Of a DNA stretch of 64,000 bases, positions 19,867 through 29,540 are shown one piece after another (the first letter of the stretch is position 1; each line of letters begins with the position of its first letter). The stretch comes from Bog-473 sp963828825 (lineage in GTDB: Bacteria; Actinomycetota; Acidimicrobiia; Acidimicrobiales; RAAP-2), in the NCBI GenBank assembly GCA_963828825.1, contig CAWHGF010000004.1:620001-684000 (forward strand). Direction: 5' to 3'. A program made the position numbers and the translations under genes. The notes beneath the pieces are model-generated. The model was not told the origin of the DNA. It was given only the letters and a program-made list of their open reading frames with translations, and made no database searches.

Positions 19867-21617
19867 AAGCCTGTTGAAAAAACCCCACTTGATACTCGCG
19901 ATTTGAGTCAGGATCGTCGAGAATTGGCAGGTGCAAGGACAAAGCGAATCCAATCCTGAGCTGCTCGATGCGGCAGCACTGTGTCGCCAGTTGGTCCCAG
20001 AGGGAAGCGTCGAAGCATTCCTGGCCGATCACCGACATGATCTGTTTCCTGACGAGATGTTCGAAGACCTGTTCCCCTCGGGTCGCGGTCGACCGTCGAT
20101 CCCTGCCGACGTGGTGGCCTCGGTCATGGTTCTCCAGGCCCTCGAGGGTCTCTCTGATCGAGATGCGGCTCGGGCCCTGCGGGACCGGATCAGCTGGAAG
20201 GTGGCTTGCGGCCTCGCACTCGATGACGAGGGATTCGACTTCTCGGTGCTCACCTTTTGGCGGACCAGGCTGCGCAAGTCCGAGCGTCCTGAGCGGATCT
20301 TCGATGCCGTGCGCTCGGTGATCGATGCCACCGGGGTGCTGAAGGGAAAGACCCGTCGAGCTCTCGACTCGACCCTGCTCGATGACGCCGTGGCCACTCA
20401 GGACACCGTGACACAGCTGATCGCCGCCATCCGCCGGGTGCGCCGGGTCGTCCCGGGAGCTGACGTGGTGCCGGTGTCCGCGCATGACTACGAGTCAGCG
20501 GGCAAGCCCCTAATCGCCTGGGACGACGCGGTGGCCAAGGCGGCCCTGGTCGACGCGCTGGTGGGCGACGCCCTGGCTCTGTTGGCTGCCTTGGAGAACG
20601 AGAGCGAAGTGCCCGAGGCCAACTCGGCCCTCGGGTTGCTGGCCCTCGTCGCCGGCCAGGACGTCGAACAAGGAGAAGACGGCAACTGGCGCATCGCCCA
20701 AAAGGTGGCTCCTGACCGGGTCATTTCCGTTGTCGATCCCGAAGCCCGCCACATGCACAAGTCCCGCTCCGAGTACCGGGACGGCTACAAGGCTCACATC
20801 GCCGTCGAGCCCGAGACTGGACTGGTGACCGCCGCCGCCCTCACGCCGGCCAACGCTTCGGACGGGCGGACCGGGGTCACACTGTTGGCCGATGAGGAGC
20901 CCGGGCTCCAGGTGCTGGGGGACGGGGCTTATGGGTCGGGTGAATCCCTTGCCGCACTGCACGAGGCCAACCACATCCCAGCCATCAAACCGTTCCCGAT
21001 ACACGCTGCCTTCCCGGGGGCCTTTCATCGCGATGACTTCATCGTCGACCATGGCGCCGCCACGGTGACCTGTCCGGCGGGGCAAACCGTCCCGATCACG
21101 GCCAAGAGGAACGCACATTTCAAGGCACGGTGTCGTAACTGTCTGCTGCGATCCCGCTGCACGAACAACAAGGCAGGGAGACAGTTCCACCTCACCGCTG
21201 ACGACGAGGTACTCGTCGAGTCTCGACGGGCCTGGCGGGATGGCGATTTCGCGGAGGATTACCGACGGTGGCGACCGATGGTGGAGCGCACGATCGCATG
21301 GATGGTGGCCGACAACGGCCGACGGGTCCGATTCCGTGGTGTCGAGCGGAACCAACTGGGACTCTCACTCCGCATCGCTGCCATCAATCTCAGACGGATG
21401 ATCAACCTCGGTCTCGATCACGACGGAGAGTGGCGGCTCGGCTCCGCCTGAGTTCGGGCGCGCAAGTCCGGGTCGTCAAAAATGGGACCTCACCTCGGGC
21501 ACTGCCCATCCAGGGTGGCCGGCTTCAACCCATTTTCACGCCGGCGCTTCGGTGCGGACATATCCCGGACTTGCTGAGGCGAACATACGCCTCGAAATGC
21601 GATTGTTCAACAGTCTC
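19867..21617 (+). mobile_element. IS1182-family insertion sequence, complete
   Basis: A 1751-bp element bounded by imperfect terminal inverted repeats (AAGCCTGTTGAAAAA and, on the other strand, GAGACTGTTGAACAA) and by CTAG on both sides (19863-19866, 21618-21621), the expected target. It holds a single transposase gene. The host reading frame is restored when the element and one CTAG are removed, which fixes the ends to the base. Confidence 0.85.
19931..21451 (+). CDS. IS1182-family DDE transposase
   Basis: A 506-residue transposase. The N-terminal domain has GRGRPSIPADVVASVMVLQ and LSDRDAARALRDRISWK; the catalytic core includes RALDSTLLDD (first Asp), LGDGAYGSG (second Asp) and RPMVERTIAWM (Glu). 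A Cys-rich insert (CRNCLLRSRC) is typical of the family. The start is GTG. The gene is intact and the element boundaries are clean, so it may be active and recently inserted. Confidence 0.92.
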   Translation: MQGQSESNPELLDAAALCRQLVPEGSVEAFLADHRHDLFPDEMFEDLFPSGRGRPSIPADVVASVMVLQALEGLSDRDAARALRDRISWKVACGLALDDEGFDFSVLTFWRTRLRKSERPERIFDAVRSVIDATGVLKGKTRRALDSTLLDDAVATQDTVTQLIAAIRRVRRVVPGADVVPVSAHDYESAGKPLIAWDDAVAKAALVDALVGDALALLAALENESEVPEANSALGLLALVAGQDVEQGEDGNWRIAQKVAPDRVISVVDPEARHMHKSRSEYRDGYKAHIAVEPETGLVTAAALTPANASDGRTGVTLLADEEPGLQVLGDGAYGSGESLAALHEANHIPAIKPFPIHAAFPGAFHRDDFIVDHGAATVTCPAGQTVPITAKRNAHFKARCRNCLLRSRCTNNKAGRQFHLTADDEVLVESRRAWRDGDFAEDYRRWRPMVERTIAWMVADNGRRVRFRGVERNQLGLSLRIAAINLRRMINLGLDHDGEWRLGSA

Positions 21618-22771
21618 CTAGCGACCGTGTGCCAGCCCGAGGTCGGCGTCCCAGCCACCTGAAGTTCAAGCATGATCTGGTATGGCTCGGAGGCGATGGT
21701 GACGCCGCTCGAAGCATTGACCTGCCACACCTGCGTCCCGTTCAAGTATGCGGTGATCGACTGGCCCGGGATGAACTGGAAGCCGTAGACGTTGTAGCCG
21801 GCGGTAACGTCGGTATCCAGGTCGAAGGCGGACTGCTGCTGGCCCTGGTCGGCGAAGTAGTCCGAGTGCATAACGTCGTTCGGGTTCGTGCCGTCGAGGA
21901 GGAACCCGCCCTCATAGCCGTCCAACTCGTTCTCATCCGGACAGCTGGTCCCGCACAGGAACCAGATGGCAGGCCACATGCCCCGAGACTGGTCGGGCAT
22001 CTCGGCCTTCACCTGGACGTACCAGCCACTCGTCGGCAACGTGAACTTCCCTTCGGTCGTGACCACACCGCTGATCCATGGGTAGGTCGAGGACCACTGG
22101 TTCGTGTTGCGCCGGGCGGTGAGGGTCAGGCCGTTGTTCACCGTCACCTGGCTCGGGCTGTACATGGAGATGGCGTCGCCCGACCCGCCGTTCGCGACCG
22201 AGTTGCCGGCGCTGTACGGCAACGGCAGGCTCCCGAGATTGTTCCAGACCTGACCGTCCGCGCCCAGGTACGTCGTCCAGTTGTCAGTGTCGAGCGAGGT
22301 GCCAGAGAACTGGTCATCGAGGATCATCTGCTGGCTCGTGTACCAGGCCGGCGGCGGCATGGACGGCGGCGGATTGTCCACGGTAACGGTAATGGCGGCG
22401 CTGAAGGCAATGCGACCGGCGTTGAACGCTTCGGAGAGCAGAGCGTATGAGGCGTTGGGGACTGTCGTGGTGTTCCAGCTGGAATACCATCCGTAAGAGG
22501 TGAGGGTGGCCTTGCCGATCATGTCGCCGGTGAAGCCGTACGAACCGCCCAAGAGCCAGAACTCCACGCTGGTGGCATCGGAGGCTAAGGCGTCCAAGGC
22601 GGTGGTTCCCGACAGCTTCGCCCCGGCGGCGGGTACGAGCACGCTCGTGGTCGGCGTCGTCGTCGCCGTGGCCGGAGACTCTGCGACCAGCCCCAGCCCC
22701 AACACCAGGCCAGCCAGAAGTGCAGCCACGCACACTCGTAGGTACAGCCAACTACGTGATCGGTTCATCAT

Positions 22772-23285
22772 CGGGGCACCTCCGCGATTCCCAGCGGCGT
22801 TGCGAAACTTGGACTAACACCTTCCACCCCCGAAGCAATACCCTGCTTGCGGCCCCGCTTACCTTTTTTGCGGTTTCTGATGATCTCGCTCGAGACGGGA
22901 TGATCTGGCGGCCTCAGCCGAGGTCCAGTGCCCCCGTCGCCGGGACGGTGCCACACTCCGCACCATGGGGGCAGCGCAGAGTGGCCTGAACGGCCCGCCG
23001 TCAGAGCGTTATCGTTGGCAGGGACTTCATGGCGGCGGGCAGGCCGGTATCCAGCAATCTCGCGCAGGGGCTCCGTTGTTATCGCTCGGGCGATTCCGAC
23101 CGGGTACCAGGCCGGTGGGAGCAGCCCAGCGGGAACATCCGGGTCCCCGGCAGAGTCGGGCGGTTGACCAGCCCGTTGGCCCGTCGAGTCGCCTGACAAT
23201 ACCGAGCGGTCCGGTCAACGACTCACGTCTTGGCTTCGTGACGAGTTGAGGCCTGTGGCCCCTTCGCCCTATCGCCGTCTCGTGT
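22772..23285. other. Intergenic region upstream of the GH16 gene
   Basis: About 510 bp between GH16 and an oxidoreductase gene. It should hold the GH16 promoter. A minus-strand segment near 22835-22885 (CGCAAAAAAGG ... GGTATTGC) is A-rich and self-complementary, but I cannot assign it to a riboswitch family. GCGGAGG (22777-22783 region) precedes the GH16 start. Confidence 0.4.
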
Positions 23286-24674
23286 TCAGGCGAGCACGCG
23301 TTCGAGATTCTCCATCGCGGATCCGATGTTGGCAGCGAGCGAGGTGAACGCATCTTGCACCTTGGGGTCGTCAAGGTGTTCAGCTGCTTCGCGTGCCGGG
23401 TTGAGCCGACTGTGTTCGGTCCATGCCGAAAGCTCGGGTTCAGCAGAGCGCGCGACAAGACCTGCAATGCCGGCGCGCGAGATAGGTAGGAGAGAAGATG
23501 TTTCGCCCGTGAAGACGACTGGTGGGCACAGCTCGTTCTTGCGAGTCTCGTCTCGGCCCGATGCCTCAACGGCCGCGATGGTAGCCGCACTCCAGGGGGC
23601 AACGCCGATCGTGACGTACTGAGGGGTGATTCGATCGGTCTCAAAAACGGGACGCTGAGGCACTGGTGGCAGACCCTCAGCAGTGCAATCGACGTAGACC
23701 TGCTTTGCATCCGTGGAGAGAGAAGTTTCGTCGAACACGATGTGTTTGGTTCCAATGCGTTGGACACGGCCGAGCCGAACGACGTTCTCGATGCTGCGAA
23801 GAGCATCCAGCTCCAGCAGGCTAAGCGTGGCGCCACGGAACACCCCCGGCTCCACGTTCGAGTCGATCCTGATCATTCCGCCGTCAGCCTCAAGCCGGTG
23901 GACAAAGTCGGTCGCGTCACCGCAAGCCGCGGCAGCTTCCACCCAACGCGCTTGAAGCTGCATGTACGACGCGACCAGCTCGAGAGGCTGCGTGAAGGCG
24001 CGGTTTAAGAACCACCCATCGCGCGGCCGGATCCAACGGATGTGGTCTGGGTCGACGCCCGCATCGAGGAGCCAGCTGCAGGTATCCATCGCGGTCTTGC
24101 CCGCGCCGATGACCGTGAACCCCGTTGCCCGCTCGTCGAGGTCGACAAGCGCGTTCGGCGGGATCACATGCACGCCCGGGTCGATCTCGTACATCGGGTT
24201 ATGCCGCGAGGGTATCGATGACTCGACATAGGTGGCATCGACGAACTTGCGGCGCACCTTCGCGGTCGTCTCGACACCAGTCAGCCGGGATACGAAGTGA
24301 TGGCCATCCGCATCGCTGCCGCGATAATCAGACATCGGGAAGAAACGCACGCGTCCCGAGGCAAGGAGGTGTTCTTGGAGCACGCGGTTGTAGTAATCAC
24401 AGATCTCTGCGGCCGTGGACCGCTCGTAGAAGCCGGCGTTTGGACCGGAGTCGTCGACGCGATCGTTGCCAAGCACACGCGAATTGACTCCGTAGTACGC
24501 CGACGGTTGATGGAGACGTACGAACGGATAGGCATCGAGCCAGTGACCACCAGGACGATGCCGCCGGTCAACCATGACCACGTCGACATCCGACTCGGCG
24601 ACCAACGTGTCGACGAACGCCATCCCAGTGGCACCAGCGCCCACAACGAGGTAGTCGGTCTCGACCAGGCGCAC
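23286..24674 (-). CDS. FAD/NAD(P)-binding oxidoreductase
   Basis: A 462-residue flavoprotein. It starts VRLVETDYLVVGAGATGMAF, a Rossmann FAD-binding site; the GTG at 24674 follows GGGAGGA by four bases, which decides it over an upstream ATG at 24845. A second nucleotide-binding motif TVIGAGKTAMDTC is near residues 190-202. DRRHRPGGHWLDAYPFVRLHQP resembles the FAD-binding region of flavin monooxygenase-like proteins. The substrate is unknown. It stands alone, with IS30 debris upstream. Confidence 0.8.
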   Translation of the reverse strand: MRLVETDYLVVGAGATGMAFVDTLVAESDVDVVMVDRRHRPGGHWLDAYPFVRLHQPSAYYGVNSRVLGNDRVDDSGPNAGFYERSTAAEICDYYNRVLQEHLLASGRVRFFPMSDYRGSDADGHHFVSRLTGVETTAKVRRKFVDATYVESSIPSRHNPMYEIDPGVHVIPPNALVDLDERATGFTVIGAGKTAMDTCSWLLDAGVDPDHIRWIRPRDGWFLNRAFTQPLELVASYMQLQARWVEAAAACGDATDFVHRLEADGGMIRIDSNVEPGVFRGATLSLLELDALRSIENVVRLGRVQRIGTKHIVFDETSLSTDAKQVYVDCTAEGLPPVPQRPVFETDRITPQYVTIGVAPWSAATIAAVEASGRDETRKNELCPPVVFTGETSSLLPISRAGIAGLVARSAEPELSAWTEHSRLNPAREAAEHLDDPKVQDAFTSLAANIGSAMENLERVLA

Positions 24675-24924
24675 GCGTCCTCCCTTCGTCAGGCTGAAAG
24701 CGTACTTGAGCTTGTCCGGTTGATGCGTGACGCGCAATAGGTTGACGAGCCACCAATCCGGTAACGGACGATCCAGATCACACGTTGTATCGGATTGAAC
24801 CGAGCGCCACGTGCCGATACCGAGCGGGTGCGAAGGGTGCCTCACAACGGCTGTGGGCTCAAGCGGTCATTGCAACACCAGCCTGATTGGCGAACAGTGA
24901 TGTCGCCGATCAGGAGCCGTGCAG

Positions 24925-25063
24925 ATGTGGAGACGCTTTAGCGAGGAAGAGCGCCAGACGATCTGGGACATGCCTGAGGCGGGAGTACCCATCAAGCGCA
25001 TCACCAAGCATCTGGGCAGGCGGAACGGGTCGCTGCGCAAGTTCATCGCCGATGCCGGAGGGC
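24925..25063 (+). pseudogene. IS30-family transposase remnant (N-terminus)
   Basis: Translation MWRRFSEEERQTIWDM, then IKRITKHLGRRNGSLRKF and ADAGG, matches the N-terminal HTH of IS30 transposases for 46 residues. After that the frame runs into unrelated DNA and the catalytic domain is absent. Confidence 0.7.
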
Positions 25064-25084
25064 GCGCCCGAGCGCTCGAGAACG

Positions 25085-25250
25085 CTCCGAGTTGCGACTC
25101 GCCGCCGACGGTGAGCACGTCGGGGAAGTTGACCGATGTCGCCGCCACGGCGATGCGAAGGGACGTAGGACCGAGCGGTGGGACGTCCCAGTCCCGCACC
25201 TCGATCGCGTCCTCAGCTGTCAGCGCCGTGCACACCGCAGCTCGGTTCAT
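25085..25250 (-). pseudogene. Quinone oxidoreductase/alcohol dehydrogenase fragment (N-terminus)
   Basis: About 55 residues, MNRAAVCTALTAED through VNFPDVLTVGG, match the GroES-like start of NADPH:quinone oxidoreductases. The homology stops where the IS30 fragment on the opposite strand begins, so the gene was truncated by insertion and later deletion. TATAGT and TATACG hexamers about 75 bp upstream may mark its old promoter. Confidence 0.65.
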
Positions 25251-25396
25251 GACCCGCCCCGTACGAGGCTATGAAGGCCCCGTGATGTAGGCCGCGGTGC
25301 CGTCGACACCCTCGAAATCGTATACTATATTGACTTTTGCGGGTGGACAGTGGTGAGTCCACGGTTGTGAGCCTCCCAGAAGGGGACGTAGAAATA

Positions 25397-26764
25397 ATGG
25401 GGTCAGCGCTCGAGGTAGCGGTAGAGGTTTGCCGCGGTGACCGAACGGATCCACTCCTTCTGAAGCAGCGACCCAGTCGCATTCGAAATACGTTCGCGAC
25501 CATTGCAAGCGTCGTTGTCGTGCTGGGGGCCATGCTCGTTTCCGGTCCGACGCAGGCCGGAGCGTCGAGCCCCGCCGACCAAGGTGTGACGTCGACCACC
25601 ATCAGGATCGGCATATCGGTGATCGATTTTGCCGCGTTGCAAGCCGTCGGCGTGACACTGAACGATGGCAACTATCAAGACGCCGTCAACGCGCTGACGG
25701 CCAACATGAACGCCCATGGAGGGGTTGACGGTCGAAAGGTCGTCCCCTACTTCGTTGAGATGAACCCGGCCTCAGCTTCATCGATCAATTCCTCGTGCTC
25801 GGAGCTCACCGAAGACGACAAGGTCTTCATCGTCCTCTTCCCGGTCTATCCGGATTGCTTCCAGCAGACCTACGACACGCCCGTCATAGGGGGAGTGTTA
25901 CCGGGCACATTGCCGGCGAGCGCTGCTGCTGACTTCAGTCTCACGCCGCCGGACGCCGCCTATGACCCTGTGCAGCTGGCCGCGTTCGACAAGCGGGGGG
26001 CGTTCAAGGGCAAAAAGGTGGGCCTCTTCTACGGTGCAGATGACACATCCGAAGCGAAAGTCGTCCAGTCGGACCTCAAGAAACTACACGTCGACGTCGT
26101 AGTGTCCGCCGAGGACGGCGTGACGGCGACGGATACCGTGGCGGTCGACCAGGAAGCTCAGACCATTGCTCTTCGGTTCCAGGACGCCGGTGTGAATGAG
26201 GTGATCGGGGTCGGTGGTACCGGTGCGACGACCTGGCCCCGGGCGCTTCAGGACAATCAGAGCACGTACAAGCCCCCCTGGATCGCCACGAACGAGACGG
26301 CACTCTCCTCCTACGTCGCATCCGCCAAAGGGAAGAATCCTTACCTGGACAACGTGATGGCTGCGACAACGATGCCGTCCGCCCCCCAGGTGTGGATGGA
26401 TCCGGCGATGCAAAAATGCGCGGCCATCGTTCGCAAGGCGTACCCATCAGATGCCATTGCCCCGCCCGCCAATCCGAACAGTCCTCAGGCTGCGTCGAGT
26501 GGTTCGGACACGACATATGCCGCAGTGGAGGCCGCCTGTGTGTACCTGGCCCTCTTTGCCAAGATCGCCGACGCGGCCGGGAAGAATCTGACGGTGGCGA
26601 GCTTCACCAAGGCGGGCTATGGGCTCCGAAATGTCACACTTCCCGGTAGTGATGGACATGTCTCGTTCGGACCCGATCAGCCCTACGCCATAGGAAAGGC
26701 GAACGTCGTCGTCTATGACCCTCGGTCCGGCCAGTTGGTGCCTGCTCCTGCATCGCGATCGTGA
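25397..26764 (+). CDS. Leu/Ile/Val-type ABC transporter substrate-binding protein
   Basis: A 455-residue type I periplasmic-binding-fold protein. A hydrophobic stretch (ASVVVVLGAMLVSGPTQAGA, about residues 36-55) after a basic region looks like a signal peptide or anchor preceded by an unusually long N-terminus, so a later start is possible. The mature part opens with TTIRIGISVIDFAALQAVG, like LivK/Amt-type receptors, and contains GRKVVPYFVE and VIGVGGTGATTWPRAL. No permease or ATPase genes are adjacent. Ligand unknown; amides, branched amino acids and aromatic acids are known for the family. Confidence 0.78.
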   Translation: MGSALEVAVEVCRGDRTDPLLLKQRPSRIRNTFATIASVVVVLGAMLVSGPTQAGASSPADQGVTSTTIRIGISVIDFAALQAVGVTLNDGNYQDAVNALTANMNAHGGVDGRKVVPYFVEMNPASASSINSSCSELTEDDKVFIVLFPVYPDCFQQTYDTPVIGGVLPGTLPASAAADFSLTPPDAAYDPVQLAAFDKRGAFKGKKVGLFYGADDTSEAKVVQSDLKKLHVDVVVSAEDGVTATDTVAVDQEAQTIALRFQDAGVNEVIGVGGTGATTWPRALQDNQSTYKPPWIATNETALSSYVASAKGKNPYLDNVMAATTMPSAPQVWMDPAMQKCAAIVRKAYPSDAIAPPANPNSPQAASSGSDTTYAAVEAACVYLALFAKIADAAGKNLTVASFTKAGYGLRNVTLPGSDGHVSFGPDQPYAIGKANVVVYDPRSGQLVPAPASRS

Positions 26765-26773
26765 AAGCAGTGG

Positions 26774-27139
26774 GTGTGGAGCAGATGGATACTCCCGAAG
26801 GCGCTCGTGCCCTTCGGGGCGAGCGTCGAGGACCTCGCGGCGCTTGGGTACGTGGAGGAGGAGTACTTCATCGCAGGTATGGCTTCAACGTATGCACTCG
26901 CTCCCAATTCTGCGTACACCCGGGACGGGCGATGGAGCGCTGAGCGGTCTCAGGTGGTGCCATTCCGGACGAGGATCGTGGTGCGGCGCCCAGTGGATCC
27001 GTCGCGCTTCAACGGAACCGTCGTCGTGGAGTGCAACAACGTGTCCATGGCCCACGACTTGATGCTCACGGACATCACGGGACTGGCCGCCGCTGGTTCG
27101 CCTTCGTGGGGGTACCGCGGCGGTCTGGAACTCACTTAG
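26774..27139 (+). pseudogene. Alpha/beta-hydrolase-domain protein fragment (N-terminus)
   Basis: The segment DLAALGYVEEEYFIAGMAS through RFNGTVVVECNNVS matches the start of the 'alpha/beta hydrolase domain' (Abhydrolase_10-type) proteins. It ends near 27110 where a fragment of another gene begins on the opposite strand, so only about 95 of some 450 residues remain and no catalytic residues are present. Confidence 0.55.
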
Positions 27140-27274
27140 GCCCACCGGGCGGTCGCCCTCCTTCGACTCCCAGATCAGCAGCATTGTGTCGGGCTGGGCC
27201 TCGGCCCACTTCGCCAACAGCCACGGGATGTCCTGACCGGTGAACTGGAACCTTGCCACTACGTCGGCGTCCAT
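27127..27274 (-). pseudogene. Acyl-CoA ligase fragment (N-terminus)
   Basis: MDADVVARFQFTGQDIPWLL followed by KWAEAQPDTMLLIWESKEG is the opening of an AMP-dependent acyl-CoA ligase. After about 45 residues it meets the hydrolase fragment. It lies 98 bp downstream of ltp3 on the same strand, so it was probably the fourth gene of that operon before a deletion. Confidence 0.6.
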
Positions 27275-27372
27275 GTCGATCCCCTCAGTTGCTCTCGACG
27301 TCGGAACGGGCGCACATCGGTGAGGACGCGGACCGATTCTGGTCGGCGATCCGGAGCATCGGGAGTGCCTCC

Positions 27373-28518
27373 TCAGCCGAACGGCTGCTGGCTGTTAGCT
27401 ACCACCCACATGCTGAAGTACTGCGAGTTTGCGCCATAGGCCATAGCGAGGGCCGTCTTAGCCCCATCGACCTGATGCTCACCGGCGACGCTACGCACCT
27501 GGTTGGCCGCTTCTGCAAAGCGGAGCAGACCGGAAGCGCCAATAGGGTTCGACGAGAGCACACCGCCTGAGCAGTTGACAGGAAACGAACCACCGATCTC
27601 GGTGTCGCCAGCATCAGTCATCTTCCAGCCCTCGCCCTCCTCGGCGATGAGTTGCGCCTCGAGCCACAGGGGTTCGTGCCAGGAAAACGGTACGTACAGC
27701 TCGGCCATGTCGAGCTGCTGGCGCGGACGGGTGATGCCAGCCTGGGCGTAGACGTCCTTGGCGCACTGCATGCAGGCCGCAGGTCGTACCGGGTCGCGAC
27801 CGGGGAACGACGGCGGCTCAGAGCGAGACGAGGCGCCAAGTATCCATGCAGGATTGCGGCCTCGCGCGCCCACTTCGTCGGTGATGATCACGGCGCAGGC
27901 GCCGTCGGAGGAAGGGCACGACTCGAGAAAGCGAATCGGCTCCCACATCATGGGGCTGTTCCGCACTTTCTCGATGGAGATGTCCTCGATCTTCAGGTGG
28001 GCATAGGGATTCCTGAGGGCGTTCTGCCGGTCCTTCACCGCGACCTTCCAGCCGATGTGTTCGGGAGCGCGCGACCGGTGGATGTAGGCGCGAATGAACG
28101 GGGCGAACGCACCGCCGGCCCCCAGCGAGGCACCCTTGCCGGACCCCAGTGCGAACTGGGCATTGCCCTCTGACTGCTTCTCGAAGGCGACGGCCAGCAC
28201 TCGTTTGTGCTTGCCGGCCTGCACGTGCGACGCGGCGACGATGCCAGTCGTCCCACCCACCGAACCGGCGGTGTGCACCCGGAACATCGGCTTGCCGATC
28301 GCTCCAAGTGCGTCGGAAAGGTAGAGCTCCGGCTTCATGATGCCTTCGAACAGGTCCGGGGCCTTGCCGAGGACGACGGCGTCTATGTCGTCCATCGTCA
28401 TCTGCGCGTCCTCGAGCGCCCGAAAGACGGCCTCGCGCACCATTCCGCCCACGGACACGTCACGGCGGCGGGTCGCGTGATGGGTCTGACCGACCCCGAC
28501 GACAGCTACGGGAATCAT
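27373..28518 (-). CDS. ltp3: Ltp3-like thiolase-fold protein (SCP-x/retro-aldolase type)
   Basis: A 381-residue thiolase-fold protein closely resembling mycobacterial Ltp3. RVHTAGSVGGTTG sits where thiolases carry the nucleophilic Cys, and LSSNPIGASG replaces the catalytic GHP, so ordinary thiolysis is unlikely; related Ltp proteins with DUF35 partners catalyse retro-aldol cleavage of steroid side chains. The start MIPVAVVGVGQTHH overlaps the ltp4 stop by 4 bp (ATGA). The order DUF35-ltp4-ltp3 matches Rv3521-Rv3523 of M. tuberculosis, a KstR-regulated cholesterol locus. Function by analogy; substrate unproven. Confidence 0.85.
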   Translation of the reverse strand: MIPVAVVGVGQTHHATRRRDVSVGGMVREAVFRALEDAQMTMDDIDAVVLGKAPDLFEGIMKPELYLSDALGAIGKPMFRVHTAGSVGGTTGIVAASHVQAGKHKRVLAVAFEKQSEGNAQFALGSGKGASLGAGGAFAPFIRAYIHRSRAPEHIGWKVAVKDRQNALRNPYAHLKIEDISIEKVRNSPMMWEPIRFLESCPSSDGACAVIITDEVGARGRNPAWILGASSRSEPPSFPGRDPVRPAACMQCAKDVYAQAGITRPRQQLDMAELYVPFSWHEPLWLEAQLIAEEGEGWKMTDAGDTEIGGSFPVNCSGGVLSSNPIGASGLLRFAEAANQVRSVAGEHQVDGAKTALAMAYGANSQYFSMWVVANSQQPFG

Positions 28519-29540
28519 GACCGTCCCTCCAGAATGCAGATGAGGTTCTGTTGTAGGCACGGTCCGCTTGTGGAGTGCGCCAGCGACCGGGCGCCACCAC
28601 CGAAAATGTGCTCGGCGGCATAACCGATACGGCTGAGACCGGTGGCCATGATCGGATTGGCCTTGAGCGCGCCACCAGAGGCGTTGACGGTGATCTCGTC
28701 ACCGAGGCCGAGCACCGAGCGTAGGAGCAGTTCCTCGTGTGTGAACGCGGTCTGCAACTCGGCCACCTCCACCGGCTTGTCACCGAGTCCGGCCGCCTCC
28801 GCCGCGATACGGGTCGACGGTGAGTCGTCGAGAGCCCGGAAGGACGGGTTGTGACACTCGGTGCGATGATCGAAACCGGTGATATACGCCGGCCGCTCTA
28901 CGAGCTGGCGGGCACGGTCACCTCGGGCCAGAACCATGGCGGCGGCGCCGTCGGTGATCGGCGGCAGGTCGTGACGGCGCAAGGGCTCGCGCACATAGTC
29001 GCCGGCCAGCAGCTCGTCAACCGTCCCTTTGCCGCGCGAGCGGACGGCCACTTCGGCCATCGAACGCTCGTCGGCGATGCCGGCTGCGATCACAGCACGG
29101 GCCTGCAGCGCGGCGAAGGAGACTGGGTCGGCACCGATGGGCGCCAGGTAGAAGGGGTCCATCTCCATCGGGTAGATCAGGGCCGGGTTTCCGGTCGAGG
29201 AGCGGCCAGATCCGGTCACGACGGCGATGTCGATATCACCTTCGTGCAGACGCAACCAGGCCTCGTAGAGCGCCCAGGCCCCGTCCATCTCCACGTGGGA
29301 GTCGCGCTTGGGCGGCCACGCGCCGATGGCATCGAGATTCCCGACGAATGAGAAGGCCTGGCCGGTGATGTAGTCGCACGAGCCGAGGCAGGTGAAATCG
29401 ACGTCGGACCGGGACAGCCCAAGCGGCTCCAGCGCATCGGTGATCACGCGGAGCAACAGCTGGGCTTCGCTCAGTTCGGTGTGGCGGACCATCGGCGTCT
29501 GCGCCCAGCCCACCACGGCTATGTCGGTCGAAGTCGACAT
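28515..29540 (-). CDS. ltp4: Ltp4-like thiolase-fold protein
   Basis: A 341-residue thiolase-fold protein, the partner of the Ltp3-like gene downstream. SHVEMDGAWALYEAW occupies the nucleophile position without a Cys, and LKANPIMATG replaces the GHP motif. The two subunits probably form a heteromer with the DUF35 protein. It overlaps its upstream neighbour by one base (TGATG) and its downstream neighbour by four, indicating tight translational coupling. Retro-aldolase or lyase activity on acyl-CoA is inferred from better-known Ltp/DUF35 complexes. Confidence 0.83.
   Translation of the reverse strand: MSTSTDIAVVGWAQTPMVRHTELSEAQLLLRVITDALEPLGLSRSDVDFTCLGSCDYITGQAFSFVGNLDAIGAWPPKRDSHVEMDGAWALYEAWLRLHEGDIDIAVVTGSGRSSTGNPALIYPMEMDPFYLAPIGADPVSFAALQARAVIAAGIADERSMAEVAVRSRGKGTVDELLAGDYVREPLRRHDLPPITDGAAAMVLARGDRARQLVERPAYITGFDHRTECHNPSFRALDDSPSTRIAAEAAGLGDKPVEVAELQTAFTHEELLLRSVLGLGDEITVNASGGALKANPIMATGLSRIGYAAEHIFGGGARSLAHSTSGPCLQQNLICILEGRS

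Larger units (their letters stand above)
19802..22771 (-). pseudogene. GH16 glycanase gene interrupted near its 3' end by an IS1182-type element
   Basis: The 5' part (22771 to 21618) encodes about 384 residues: a signal peptide (VCVAALLAGLVLGLGLVAES), an Ig-like domain ending ITVTVDNPPP, then a GH16 jelly roll with the catalytic ELDGYE motif. The last codons before the element read GWHTVA. The missing tail lies on the far side of the element at 19802-19866: joined at the shared CTAG it reads SSSTPTSSMKVAEVQVYSAP and a stop. As it stands the protein would run 27 residues into the element. The catalytic domain is complete, so a secreted beta-glucanase-like product may still be made. Confidence 0.85.
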
